NCBI GenBank assembly: GCA_016178785.1
Contig: JACOSO010000026.1
Span: forward strand, 81,648-145,647
Direction: 5' to 3'
Source of the DNA: Bacteroidota bacterium
GTDB lineage: Bacteria > Bacteroidota > Bacteroidia > Cytophagales > Cyclobacteriaceae
DNA: 64,000 nt
Both the position numbers and the translations under genes were made by a program. Position 1 is the first letter of the stretch, and every line of letters begins with the position of its first letter. Positions 33,491-42,314 of this stretch are shown here, piece by piece. Below the pieces are notes generated by a model. The model made no database searches and was not told the DNA's origin. It saw nothing but the letters and a program-made list of their open reading frames with translations.

Positions 33491-34944
33491 TCTGACTGCT
33501 GATAAAGTTCTTTGCCCGTTGCAAAATCATAAAGGGTAAGCCTCCTTAAATTAAAATAGGAGGTCCAGAAAGATTTGAGTGCCTGAATATAACTGCGCTT
33601 GGCATTGTCTTTTTCAGTGAGTGCGATGCCTAAGTTGGTGATGTCAATCTTACCGATGAGGTAACGGTTTTGTGCAACCATGTATCGCTCTTGTGCCACG
33701 GCATCAGATTTCCTGGTTATCTCAATCTGCAAACGCAATAACTCAAATTGGCGAACCTGCGTTATGATCTCTTGCTCAAAGTTGACTTCGTCTTGAGCAA
33801 TAACAAAATCATTAAGTCGCTTGTTGGCGTAAGCTGTCTGCATTAATGATTTTCTTCTACCCCAGTCAACTATCGGTATGTTAAACGAGACTGATCCCAT
33901 CTGCTGATTAGATGGTCTTGTGTACAAATCTGAGAGGATCAAGGCTGAGTTATTTAATCCGTAGGAAGCAGTGATGTTAGCTTGATACCGCTGGCCTTTG
34001 GCTTGGGCAACATTTGCCTCAGCCTCTATTCTTCTGCGTTCGAAAGCAATGTAGTCCGCTCGATTCTTTTTGGCATAGCGCAAAGCCTCTTCCTCCGTTA
34101 AGTCAAAGGCAGGAATATTTTCCGGTAAAGTAAGGCTGAAACTTTCCCCGTCTTTTATACCAATAAATGTGCGAAGTCGCAACAAGGCATTTTGGAAGTC
34201 AAGCTTCGCCTGAGCAACGTCTTGTCTTGATTTAAGTAGCTGAAGTTCTACCTGCAGAAGTTTGTCTTGTGAGGTAGTTCCAATATTATATCGACCTTGC
34301 TCGATCTTATGAATGGTATCGTTATTGGCCAAATTGAATTTTGCAATTTGCTCGTTCACCTGATAGGTTAGGACATCAAAAAAACGGCTGGCCGCTTCTT
34401 GAGAAATGGATTCTAATGTTTGCACATATTGGCGTTTGGATTCTTCCAATAAAATAGGTTTTGTTCTTTTATCCCATCGTAGTGGATTATATGAGAAAAC
34501 AGGCTGCGTAAGTTGAATGTTATACAAACCCGATTGCCATCCTTCATATTTTGGTATTGGTGAAGCGGGCGCACTGTTAATATAACTGTAACTTGTATTC
34601 ACTGAAATTGTTCCACCCGTCCATGGAATAGGCTGTTGTAATCCCAGATTCATGAATGGGGTAAAGTTGGTTGCTAATCGATAAGCAAAAGATCCATCAT
34701 TCTGAGGCGTATTAGAATATCCGCTTGAGTAGGGGGTTGTGGCACCCAGTCTGAGCTGCGGATTATAATTGGTTTTATAGGAAAGGAATTGCCAATAACT
34801 TGTTTCCTTCTGCGTTTGTGCCTGTTTGGTGAATGGCGACTGGTTAATCGCCAATTGAATGACATCAGTAATAGAATAGCTTGTTTGAGCAAGAGACGAA
34901 TGAGCGATTATGATTAAGCTCCCAAGAAAAAAGTATCTATTCAT
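33487..34944 (-). CDS. TolC-family outer-membrane efflux protein
   Basis: A 485-residue protein read from ATG 34944 because NRYFFLGSLIIIAHSSLAQ is a signal peptide; an ATG at 35001 gives an implausible basic leader. Two OEP-type repeats with long helices are seen (AKFNLANNDTIHKIEQGRYNIGTTSQDKLLQVE and the parallel VAQERYMVAQNRYLIGKIDITNL in the second half). The middle contains VSFNIPIVDWGRRKSLMQTAY, typical of TolC proteins. It forms the outer-membrane channel for the adaptor and permease encoded upstream. The start overlaps the permease stop (ATGAATAG), so translation is coupled. Confidence 0.92.
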   Translation of the reverse strand: MNRYFFLGSLIIIAHSSLAQTSYSITDVIQLAINQSPFTKQAQTQKETSYWQFLSYKTNYNPQLRLGATTPYSSGYSNTPQNDGSFAYRLATNFTPFMNLGLQQPIPWTGGTISVNTSYSYINSAPASPIPKYEGWQSGLYNIQLTQPVFSYNPLRWDKRTKPILLEESKRQYVQTLESISQEAASRFFDVLTYQVNEQIAKFNLANNDTIHKIEQGRYNIGTTSQDKLLQVELQLLKSRQDVAQAKLDFQNALLRLRTFIGIKDGESFSLTLPENIPAFDLTEEEALRYAKKNRADYIAFERRRIEAEANVAQAKGQRYQANITASYGLNNSALILSDLYTRPSNQQMGSVSFNIPIVDWGRRKSLMQTAYANKRLNDFVIAQDEVNFEQEIITQVRQFELLRLQIEITRKSDAVAQERYMVAQNRYLIGKIDITNLGIALTEKDNAKRSYIQALKSFWTSYFNLRRLTLYDFATGKELYQQSD

Positions 34945-36313
34945 AGCGTAAGGATGCGATAGGATCTTGTTGTGCAGCTTTGCGCGCAGGCGCGATTCCA
35001 AAAATTAAACCCACCGTTGCTGCAACGCCAAAGGATAAAACGATGGAAGAAAAACTGATGATCGTAGGAATGTTGGCGAATGACGAAACCACGAAAGCAA
35101 GCGTTATCCCTAAAACCACTCCGATCATTCCGCCAGTGCCACTGATCATTACCGCCTCAAAAAGAAATTGCTGCACCACATCACTCTTCTTTGCACCTAT
35201 GGAAAGTCGCAGGCCGATTTCCTTGATGCGCTCGAGCACAGAGGCAAGCATGATGTTCATGATGCCAATGCCGCCAACAAGGAGTGAGATTCCCGCAATC
35301 GCTCCGAGCACATAATTGAAAATATCGTTGGTACGTTGCTGCTGTTTCAAAAGCAATTCGGGGATCTCAATTTCATAATCAACCATATCAGAATGCTTTC
35401 GCTGCAACAGGCGCGCAAGTATTTCAGCAGTAGATTGCATCTTCTCTGTTTCTTTTACTTGAATAACCAGACGATCGAGCTGATGATAATTTTTCTTTTC
35501 TTGTTCTGATTCGCTGGATGCTGCAGTATTGTTGAAAACCATTCCCCTGCTTTGCATGCCCGCTAATCGCAATGCCTCAGCCGTAATCAGTTCACGATTC
35601 ACATATCGGATCAATACACTTTGCAAAGGAGCATATACATCCATGTTGAAATCGCGAATGCCTAGTTTGCTAATGCTGGTCTCGGAAACCACTCGCTCAC
35701 GCAAAACGCCTATTATGGTTAACCAATGCTGCCCCACTTTGATATTTTTTCCTATTGGATTCTCTGTTGGAAAAAACCGTGTTTTGATATTCGAGCCAAT
35801 AACGCAAACCGGCAAACCATTTTTAAGTTGGTTTGGATTGAACAGCCTTCCTTCAGCCAATTGAAAATCATAAATCTCAAAATAGGCTGGCTCCACTCCT
35901 ACCAACTTTGCAGAGCGTCTTAGTCCATTGCGAATCACGTTTGTCTCCAAAATAATTTCGGGGCTGATTTTGCTAAGCCCGGGAATGGCTTCCTGAATAC
36001 TTCGCATATCCCGCATGGTGAGTCCTGGCGAAAATTTTTTCTTTTCTTTTTTGCCGTTGGCTTGCTCGTTGAGTTTTTCTTCTTTCTGCTCAACAATCGG
36101 CTTGATTACAATATTATTGACCCCCACCAATTTGATCTGATTCAGGATTTCTTGTTGAGCGCCATTGCCTATGGCGAGCATGGCAATCACTGCGGCTACA
36201 CCGAAAATAATACCAAGGGCAGTAAGGAGAGATCGAATTCGATTGGCAGCCACTGCATCAATAGCAATGTAGAGGTTGACCAGCAATCGTTGATAGTAAT
36301 CCTTGCTAATCAT
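34937..36313 (-). CDS. MacB-like ABC transporter permease (FtsX domain)
   Basis: A 458-residue permease. One N-terminal membrane helix (SLLTALGIIFGVAAVIAMLAIG) is followed by a large periplasmic MacB-type domain (about 50-320) with PGLSKISPEI, VGVEPAYFEI and GRLFN. Three C-terminal helices form the FtsX domain, with GIGIMNIMLASVLERIKEIGLRLSIGAKKSDV and the closing PARKAAQQDPIASLRYE. It is the mechanotransmission-type permease of a MacAB-TolC-like system. The ATPase domain that E. coli MacB carries at its N-terminus is absent here and no ATPase gene is adjacent. Its start overlaps the adaptor stop by 4 bases (ATGA). Confidence 0.92.
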   Translation of the reverse strand: MISKDYYQRLLVNLYIAIDAVAANRIRSLLTALGIIFGVAAVIAMLAIGNGAQQEILNQIKLVGVNNIVIKPIVEQKEEKLNEQANGKKEKKKFSPGLTMRDMRSIQEAIPGLSKISPEIILETNVIRNGLRRSAKLVGVEPAYFEIYDFQLAEGRLFNPNQLKNGLPVCVIGSNIKTRFFPTENPIGKNIKVGQHWLTIIGVLRERVVSETSISKLGIRDFNMDVYAPLQSVLIRYVNRELITAEALRLAGMQSRGMVFNNTAASSESEQEKKNYHQLDRLVIQVKETEKMQSTAEILARLLQRKHSDMVDYEIEIPELLLKQQQRTNDIFNYVLGAIAGISLLVGGIGIMNIMLASVLERIKEIGLRLSIGAKKSDVVQQFLFEAVMISGTGGMIGVVLGITLAFVVSSFANIPTIISFSSIVLSFGVAATVGLIFGIAPARKAAQQDPIASLRYE

Positions 36314-37659
36314 TTTTTCGAGGGAGATGGAAGACTCACTATCTTTTGAGAAGCTACCGTAGGTTTGGCTTTATCTTCCTCTTCATTTTTCTTCTTGCGT
36401 TTGCCGTTCATTTCTGGAAGAAGATTCACCGTCAAGTCCGCGTTTCCCAAAGGCACTGACAAAAACAATCGGTCGTTTTCAGAAAGGCCACTTTTTACCA
36501 CTGCATCATTTGAATTGGTTTCACCCACAATTACTTCTTGCTTCACTGTGCTCGCACCTTTTTGACGAAACACGTAAGTGATTGTGTCATGATCGCTATG
36601 CAAGCATTCTAGCGGAACGTACAAAGCATCGGGCACTTCGTTGGCTATGATTTTATTGCTCGTGGTCATCGAGGGGCGAAGCGTAGCATCAGTACCTTCA
36701 ATTTCCACCAGTACCTCGAATACCTTGGCATCGGAGTTAGGTCGTTGCTCCCCTACATTGGCTACATGAGTAACAATGCCTTTCAATTTTTTATCGGGAT
36801 AAGCATCTAAACCTACTTCCACTTTTTGGCCTGCTTTTATTTTACGGATGTCAACTTCGTTCACAAAAGTTTTGGATTGCATTTTTTTGAGATCGGGAAG
36901 CGTGGCCACAGTGGGCTCCCAGACACTCACTTGCGATCCTGCTTTGATCGGCTTGCCATCCCATCCTTTTTCATAAATCACCATGCCATCTTCGGGTGCT
37001 TTCACATCAAAAGATTCTCCTACTCTCGTCATAGCTTCAAAGTCTGCTTTTACTTTTCGTAGTTCAGCCCCAACTTCGTTCATCTTTTCGATGTTCTGAT
37101 TCTTTTTGATTTTATAATTGTCGAGTGCTTGCTGATAGCCTCTCTTGGCTTTGTTGAGATCTATCTCAGTTTGTTTGATCGTAGCAGGTGGTTCAAATTT
37201 TGATTGCTGACGAATGATATCCTTTTCTTCAACAGCGTATTTCAAATTGATCAGTTCATCGCGCGATTGACGCATGATAAGTGTGGTATCAAGCTGAGTT
37301 TGTATGAATTTGCTGTTCGCTTTTTCGAAGTCAATTTGCTTCTGTGAATACTTCGTTTGAAATTCTGATCGATCGAGCGTAGCTACCCAATCGCCTTTTC
37401 TTACTACCGTGCCCTCATCAACAATTTTTTGAATGTTCACCTGCCAAATCTGAAACGTACGCAGACCTGAAGGGCCGAGGATTTTTACTGAATTTTTGGC
37501 CTCAAGTTCCCCGGTGGTTTCAATCTCTACTTTGAATTTTCCTTTTTTTACTACCGACATGATGTCAGTAGATTCTCCTGTCTTGTTGCCACTGACCACA
37601 AAGTAGCCGATGAGCACAACAACAATGACTGAGCCTGCGATGATTAGATTCCGCTTCAT
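36310..37659 (-). CDS. HlyD/MacA-like periplasmic adaptor protein
   Basis: A 449-residue membrane-fusion protein. The N-terminal anchor is LIIAGSVIVVVLIGYFVV. It then shows a half-lipoyl/barrel start (VEIETTGELEAKNSVKILGPSG), a long coiled-coil hairpin (about 100-215), the second lipoyl half (FDVKAPEDGMVIYEK), a barrel (KAGQKVEVGLDAYPDKKLKGIV) and a C-terminal domain with VKSGLSENDRLFL. The tail is Lys/Glu-rich. It is the first gene of a three-gene export operon and bridges the permease to the TolC channel. The substrate is unknown. Confidence 0.92.
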   Translation of the reverse strand: MKRNLIIAGSVIVVVLIGYFVVSGNKTGESTDIMSVVKKGKFKVEIETTGELEAKNSVKILGPSGLRTFQIWQVNIQKIVDEGTVVRKGDWVATLDRSEFQTKYSQKQIDFEKANSKFIQTQLDTTLIMRQSRDELINLKYAVEEKDIIRQQSKFEPPATIKQTEIDLNKAKRGYQQALDNYKIKKNQNIEKMNEVGAELRKVKADFEAMTRVGESFDVKAPEDGMVIYEKGWDGKPIKAGSQVSVWEPTVATLPDLKKMQSKTFVNEVDIRKIKAGQKVEVGLDAYPDKKLKGIVTHVANVGEQRPNSDAKVFEVLVEIEGTDATLRPSMTTSNKIIANEVPDALYVPLECLHSDHDTITYVFRQKGASTVKQEVIVGETNSNDAVVKSGLSENDRLFLSVPLGNADLTVNLLPEMNGKRKKKNEEEDKAKPTVASQKIVSLPSPSKK

Positions 37660-37801
37660 AGACGATTGGGGTTAGGCACACTTTGAGTATTAACTAATAC
37701 TACATTGTCATATAAAAGGTTACAAGCTTAGGATTATTGTTCGACCACCTATAAAAAATACGAGTGGATTGTACAATTTGATGAATCAAAAGCTGAAAAA
37801 G

Positions 37802-37829
37802 TTGTGTGAATAACAAATTATTAACTTTA
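37802..37829 (+). promoter_or_regulatory. Promoter-like TTG-N17-TAACTTTA
   Basis: TTG at 37802-37804 and TAACTTTA at 37822-37829 are 17 bases apart. The last base differs from TAnnTTTG. It lies 20 bases before the GH13 start. Confidence 0.4.
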
Positions 37830-37849
37830 ACACCTCAACATTTCAGTCC

Positions 37850-39193
37850 ATGAAAAAACTATACTTCATTCTAGCAGTAGCAATATTGATTGGCTGCCAG
37901 ACAAAAAATGAGTCAGTCGAAGTCTTGCAAATCAATAGTCATCCGGCCTGGATCATGCAGGGAAATATTTATGAAGTGAATGTGAGGCAGTATACTCCCG
38001 AGGGAACATTCAACGCGTTTGCGAAACATCTGGATCGATTGAAAGAAATGGGTGTGCAAACGCTCTGGTTCATGCCAATCAACCCGATCAGTAAGAAAGA
38101 TCGCAAAGGGACCTTAGGAAGTTATTATGCCGTGTCGAGTTATACTTCAACCAATCCTGAGTTTGGAACGATGAGCGATTGGAAAAATCTGGTCAATACG
38201 ATTCATGAAAAAGGAATGAAAGTGATCATCGATTGGCTACCTAACCACACGGGCGCTGATCATCCATGGCTGATCAACCATCCGGATTTTTACACGAAAG
38301 ACAAAGACGGAAATCCTGCGGTGATGATGGACTGGACTGATACACGGCAACTCGATTATCACAACCCTGTAATGGAAGACAGCATGATTGCGAGTATGAA
38401 ATATTGGATCACCAATTCGTCCATCGATGGGTTTCGCTGCGATGTGGCGTGGAATGTGCCCGGTTCTTTTTGGAGCAAGTGCATTTCACAACTCAAAGAA
38501 CTCAGTGGAGATATTTTCATGCTCGCAGAGGGCGACAATCCTTATTTACATAAATCGGGTTTTGATGCAACTTATCCATGGGCGATGTTTCACATGATGG
38601 AGAAAATTGCGAAAGGCGAACGGCCGGCATTTGCCCTTGACAGCGTCAAACAAAAATTCGATACCGCTTACGTTAAGACCGCTATCGAAATGTATTTTAC
38701 CAGCAATCACGATGAGAACAGTTGGAACAAAGCTGACTACGGATCTTTTCCCGGATCGGTTCACGCGCCCTTTGCCGTGCTCACACAAACCATGGTGCGT
38801 GGTGTTCCTTTAATATATAGTGGACAAGAAGAGCCGGTATTGAGGGGAATACAGTTTTTTGAAAAAGACCCGATGACTTTTGAAAAACTGGAGCGTGCCT
38901 CTTTTTATAAAATACTTCTTGAACTGAGAAAAAGAAATCAAGCCCTTTCAGCAGATGCTACTTTCGCAAAGGTTGACGCAGGAAACAAAAATGCGATCTA
39001 TGCTTTTGTAAGAGAAAGGGATGGAAAGAAAGTTTTAGTGATTCTTAATTTGTCAAATAAGGAACAGACTGTAGTAGTTGCTGATAAAAATTTGTCAGGT
39101 AAGGTTCACAATGTTTTTGGTGCGAAAGAAGAAACATTAAACGATCAACCCACTTCCATGGCAGCTTGGGCTTATGCAGTTTATGAATACTGA
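37850..39193 (+). CDS. GH13 alpha-amylase family lipoprotein
   Basis: A 447-residue enzyme with a lipoprotein signal (ILAVAILIGC, Cys16). The GH13 (beta/alpha)8 barrel shows region I VIIDWLPNHTG, region II DGFRCDVAWN with nucleophile D198, region III LAEGD with acid/base E227 and region IV TSNHDEN with D288. A C-terminal beta domain follows (VLVILNLSNKEQTVVV). All three catalytic acids are present, so it should hydrolyse or transfer alpha-glucans or maltooligosaccharides at the cell surface or in the periplasm. The length is short for amylases, without extra modules. It is not adjacent to the SusC/D pair. Confidence 0.93.
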   Translation: MKKLYFILAVAILIGCQTKNESVEVLQINSHPAWIMQGNIYEVNVRQYTPEGTFNAFAKHLDRLKEMGVQTLWFMPINPISKKDRKGTLGSYYAVSSYTSTNPEFGTMSDWKNLVNTIHEKGMKVIIDWLPNHTGADHPWLINHPDFYTKDKDGNPAVMMDWTDTRQLDYHNPVMEDSMIASMKYWITNSSIDGFRCDVAWNVPGSFWSKCISQLKELSGDIFMLAEGDNPYLHKSGFDATYPWAMFHMMEKIAKGERPAFALDSVKQKFDTAYVKTAIEMYFTSNHDENSWNKADYGSFPGSVHAPFAVLTQTMVRGVPLIYSGQEEPVLRGIQFFEKDPMTFEKLERASFYKILLELRKRNQALSADATFAKVDAGNKNAIYAFVRERDGKKVLVILNLSNKEQTVVVADKNLSGKVHNVFGAKEETLNDQPTSMAAWAYAVYEY

Positions 39194-39208
39194 TTATAAT
39201 TTATAAAT

Positions 39209-39925
39209 GTGAATTCGAACGGTCTGCAATTGAATTCAAAATTTTTTTTCCGGCTTCTCAAAAAAATCTGGAAAATTTTCCTGATTCTTTTCGCTGCCCA
39301 GCTGGTTTACATTCTTTTGTTGAAATGGATTGACCCGCCAATCACAGTAACACAATTTTCAAGTTGGATCAAAGGCGATGGATTAAAACGAGATTATGTT
39401 GACATCGATGAGATGCCGCCAAATATTCGGTTGGCCGTTATTGCTTCAGAGGATCAATTATTTCCCGATCACAACGGGTTTGATATTCAGAGCATCAAAG
39501 AAGCACTGATCAACAAAAATAAAAAATGGAAGCGTGTGCGGGGTGCATCTACGATCAGCCAGCAAGTGGCTAAAAATGTTTTTCTATGGCAAGGAAGAAG
39601 TTGGATTCGTAAAGGATTGGAAGCTTATACCACTTTTATGATCGAACTTATTTGGGGGAAGAAAAGGATTTTGGAAATGTATCTTAACGTAAGTGAAATG
39701 GGTAAAGGTGTTTTTGGCATCGAAGCAGCTTCGCGTTATTATTTTAAAAAGCCTGCCAGGAAGCTTACGCGAATGGAAGCAGCATTGATTACCGCTGGCC
39801 TTCCTAATCCAAAAAAATATAGAGTCAATCCTCCATCAAACTATGTTGCTCAGCGAGGAGAGCAGATTGTAGTGCAGATGAACAACCTTGAACCCGATGA
39901 AGATATTCAAGAGCTGCTGAAATAG
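39209..39925 (+). CDS. mtgA: Monofunctional peptidoglycan glycosyltransferase
   Basis: A 238-residue GT51 enzyme, read from GTG at 39209; no in-frame ATG precedes the membrane anchor (KIWKIFLILFAAQLVYILLL). Catalytic motifs are ASEDQLFPDHNGFD (Glu of the first motif), RGASTISQQVAKNVFLWQGRSWIRKGLEAY, ELIWGKKRILEMYLNVSEMGKGVFGIEAA and YYFKKPARKLTRMEAALI. It polymerises lipid II into glycan strands and has no transpeptidase domain. The start is 15 bases after the GH13 stop, so cotranscription is likely though the functions differ. Confidence 0.95.
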   Translation: MNSNGLQLNSKFFFRLLKKIWKIFLILFAAQLVYILLLKWIDPPITVTQFSSWIKGDGLKRDYVDIDEMPPNIRLAVIASEDQLFPDHNGFDIQSIKEALINKNKKWKRVRGASTISQQVAKNVFLWQGRSWIRKGLEAYTTFMIELIWGKKRILEMYLNVSEMGKGVFGIEAASRYYFKKPARKLTRMEAALITAGLPNPKKYRVNPPSNYVAQRGEQIVVQMNNLEPDEDIQELLK

Positions 39926-40005
39926 AGAGCTTTTGAAGTTCAGCAAGATTCCTTAAGTCCAGCAGGTACCAGGCTTCTAATTTTGTCTTTATAAAAAATC
40001 AACTT

Positions 40006-40413
40006 ATGAAAACAAAATTTATCATGACAACATTTATTTTTCTGACATCTATTGCAATCGCAATTGGCCAGACAATCACTGATCAAAAGGCAATAGCTCA
40101 ACCGGCTGAAGGAAACTCACCAGTTTATTTTATAATCAGCTATGACATTGTTAATATGGAAGAGTTTCAAAAATATCCTCCCAGAGTGCTTCCTTTGTTA
40201 AAGAAATATGGTGCGGAGGTATTGGCTTCTGACGTGCAGGCCACGGTGTTTGAAGGAACATCGAAGACGATGAATGCCATAATTAAATTTCCTTCGAGCG
40301 ATACTGCCAACAAATGCTACAACGATCCGGAGTATGAGCCCATCAAAAAGATCAGAATCAATTCAACAAAGAATTGCACCATGGTATTGGTAAAACAATT
40401 GCCACAACCCTGA
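40006..40413 (+). CDS. Exported DUF1330 protein
   Basis: A 135-residue protein. The signal peptide MKTKFIMTTFIFLTSIAIAIGQ is followed by a DUF1330 ferredoxin-like domain: YFIISYDIVNMEEFQKYPPRVLPLLKKYGAEVLA, VFEGTSKTMNAIIKFPSSDTANKCYNDPEYEPIKKIR. DUF1330 proteins are normally short and cytoplasmic; a signal peptide is less common. The active role is unknown. It stands alone between mtgA and the convergent DUF1761/MFS genes. Confidence 0.87.
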   Translation: MKTKFIMTTFIFLTSIAIAIGQTITDQKAIAQPAEGNSPVYFIISYDIVNMEEFQKYPPRVLPLLKKYGAEVLASDVQATVFEGTSKTMNAIIKFPSSDTANKCYNDPEYEPIKKIRINSTKNCTMVLVKQLPQP

Positions 40414-40456
40414 TAACTTCTTAAATCCTGTAATCAGAATAAAGCAACTCCAGATT

Positions 40457-40867
40457 TTACAACCAAGCAGTTTGAATCAGACTCGCAATGATCATCCCGA
40501 TCACATGATATGCTGAATCGATTATGATCAATTGAAAAGATTTTTTGGTATACATGTGGCTCATGGCAATGCTTATGGATGCGAAAACACCAGATAGCAA
40601 TCCAATTTTTGCGCCCAACATCCAAGTCATCGGGTGAATGATTGTCACTAAACAACCGATGCCTATACATGCTATGAAGCAATACACAAAAGTAGTGGCC
40701 ATCATTTTGCCCATTCCCTTTTTGTCTTCTTCGGTGGGAGGAGGAAGTTTGTGACCTTCCATCCAGGTGGCTCCAAGAACTTTGGGGTTGAAATAAATTG
40801 CTCCGAGAGCGAAGTAGGCAACAGCTGAAACAGCCACTGCCAGGTAATTGAGTTGTGAAAGAATCAT
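40457..40867 (-). CDS. DUF1761 membrane protein
   Basis: A 136-residue integral membrane protein with about four helices: LNYLAVAVSAVAYFALGAIYF, FVYCFIACIGIGCLVTII, a third around IGLLSGVFASISIAM, and HVIGMIIASLIQTAW. The segment FNPKVLGATWMEGHK between helices 1 and 2 is typical of DUF1761. ATG 40867 is preferred over an upstream ATG at 40939, which would add an unlikely leader overlapping the MFS gene. It follows the MFS gene by 37 bases. Its function is unknown. Confidence 0.83.
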   Translation of the reverse strand: MILSQLNYLAVAVSAVAYFALGAIYFNPKVLGATWMEGHKLPPPTEEDKKGMGKMMATTFVYCFIACIGIGCLVTIIHPMTWMLGAKIGLLSGVFASISIAMSHMYTKKSFQLIIIDSAYHVIGMIIASLIQTAWL

Positions 40868-40904
40868 AAGGGTGAAGTTTAGGTTTGCCGAATTTACAAA
40901 CTTT

Positions 40905-42086
40905 TCAGTCAAATTTCGAAGGTTTGCGAAGTAGCGCAATTAACCCAACAATCGGCCCGGGACTTAACAGAAGAAAGAGAAATTGTGGTTGAAGTTGCTG
41001 TTGCAAAAAATTCAACAGTTGAATGCTGACTATCGTAATCGCAAATCCGATGGAAGTAGTAATGGTAATGGCAGATCCTCTCACGTTAGCTTGTGCATTC
41101 TGTGCGACCAATGCTGAAAATTGTGGCGAATCGGCAACCACCATCATTCCCCAAAAAGACATGACCGCCAAAAATATTTCCTGAATGAAATCGAAAATGA
41201 AAGGCGACACAAGGCAACAGAAACCCGAGCAAGCAAGAGCTACGGCTGCCACTGTCTTGCTTCCAATCAAGCGTGAGAGTTGACCTCCAATAACGCATCC
41301 GAAAAATCCTGAAGCAATAATAACAAGTGACCAAAGCGGAACAGAAAAATGCTGACCGTTCAATTGCTTAAAAATGGAAAGAGCCCACGGCACAAACGCC
41401 CAGAAAGCATACAGCTCCCACATATGGCCAAAATATCCAAAAGCAGGCGATCTGAATGAAGCTTGCTTAAAGGCTTGCTGAACATCGATAAATGAAAATT
41501 TCAAAGCAGCTTTTCTGAATGGACCGTCACTGATCAGAAGCAAAACCAAAACTCCTCCCAAAAGTGCAAGAGCCGAAACAACAATCGTTAATACCTCTGC
41601 CTTTACAAGGCCCGGAAAAAGATTCAGTGAATGCGGAAATGCCGTTCCTAGTACAAGCGCGCCAACCAATGCTCCGAGCCAATGGCCGAGCCCTTGCTCC
41701 CGCCAATCAGCTGCGATCTTCATCCCAATAGGGTAAATTCCAGCGAGAAAAAAACCTGTCAGCAATCGGCTGGTTAGAACTAAAGTAAATGATGAAATAT
41801 CGAGAAGACAGAATAAGTTGCAGAATGCACCTAAAATACTGCTTAAGAAAAACACTTTCGAAGGAGAGGTCCGGTCACTGATTCCACTCAGCGAGATTGA
41901 AAGCGTTCCAATGATGAACCCAAGTTGAACGGATGAAGTCAGATAACCCAGGGCTTCAGGTTGCCATTGAAATCTGTTTTGCAACTGAGGTAGAATTGCG
42001 TTGCCGGCAAACCAAAGTGATGTCCCGCAAAACTGGCTCAATAGCAGAACATAGAAAACTTTTAAAATTGATGTCTTTGATTTCAA
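40905..42086 (-). CDS. MFS transporter
   Basis: A 393-residue, 12-helix major facilitator protein. SLWFAGNAILPQL in helix 1, GFIIGTLSISLSGISDRTSPSKVFFLSSILGAF (the conserved loop 2-3 G-x-x-x-D-R motif) and GIYPIGMKIAADW in helix 4 are visible. The second half starts around FGYFGHMWELYAFWAFVPW and ends with LLSPGPIVGLIALLRKP. The substrate cannot be predicted. DUF1761 follows on the same strand. Confidence 0.9.
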   Translation of the reverse strand: MKSKTSILKVFYVLLLSQFCGTSLWFAGNAILPQLQNRFQWQPEALGYLTSSVQLGFIIGTLSISLSGISDRTSPSKVFFLSSILGAFCNLFCLLDISSFTLVLTSRLLTGFFLAGIYPIGMKIAADWREQGLGHWLGALVGALVLGTAFPHSLNLFPGLVKAEVLTIVVSALALLGGVLVLLLISDGPFRKAALKFSFIDVQQAFKQASFRSPAFGYFGHMWELYAFWAFVPWALSIFKQLNGQHFSVPLWSLVIIASGFFGCVIGGQLSRLIGSKTVAAVALACSGFCCLVSPFIFDFIQEIFLAVMSFWGMMVVADSPQFSALVAQNAQANVRGSAITITTSIGFAITIVSIQLLNFLQQQLQPQFLFLLLSPGPIVGLIALLRKPSKFD

Positions 42087-42284
42087 AACAGGTAAATCAA
42101 GTTCTCAATATATTCAATCGTGCTTCTTATCATCTATTTTGGGTAAGGCTAAAACTCCAAAGCCAGGCGACTTGCAATCATGGAAATCATGTCAAATCAA
42201 TCATTATGACGAGAGATAAATTTAATTATCAAAGAGATAAATTTTCTAATGAACAATCCAGGTTAAAAAACGCCCCATTTTGGC

Positions 42285-42292
42285 TACCTTTG
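42285..42292 (+). promoter_or_regulatory. Promoter -7 element TACCTTTG of lepA
   Basis: TACCTTTG fits TAnnTTTG and is followed by CGGCCT. The same 14-base string recurs before the RHS-like gene at 54566. The lepA ATG lies 22 bases downstream. No TTG is seen at the expected distance. Confidence 0.5.
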
Positions 42293-42314
42293 CGGCCTAA
42301 AATCACAGGATTGA

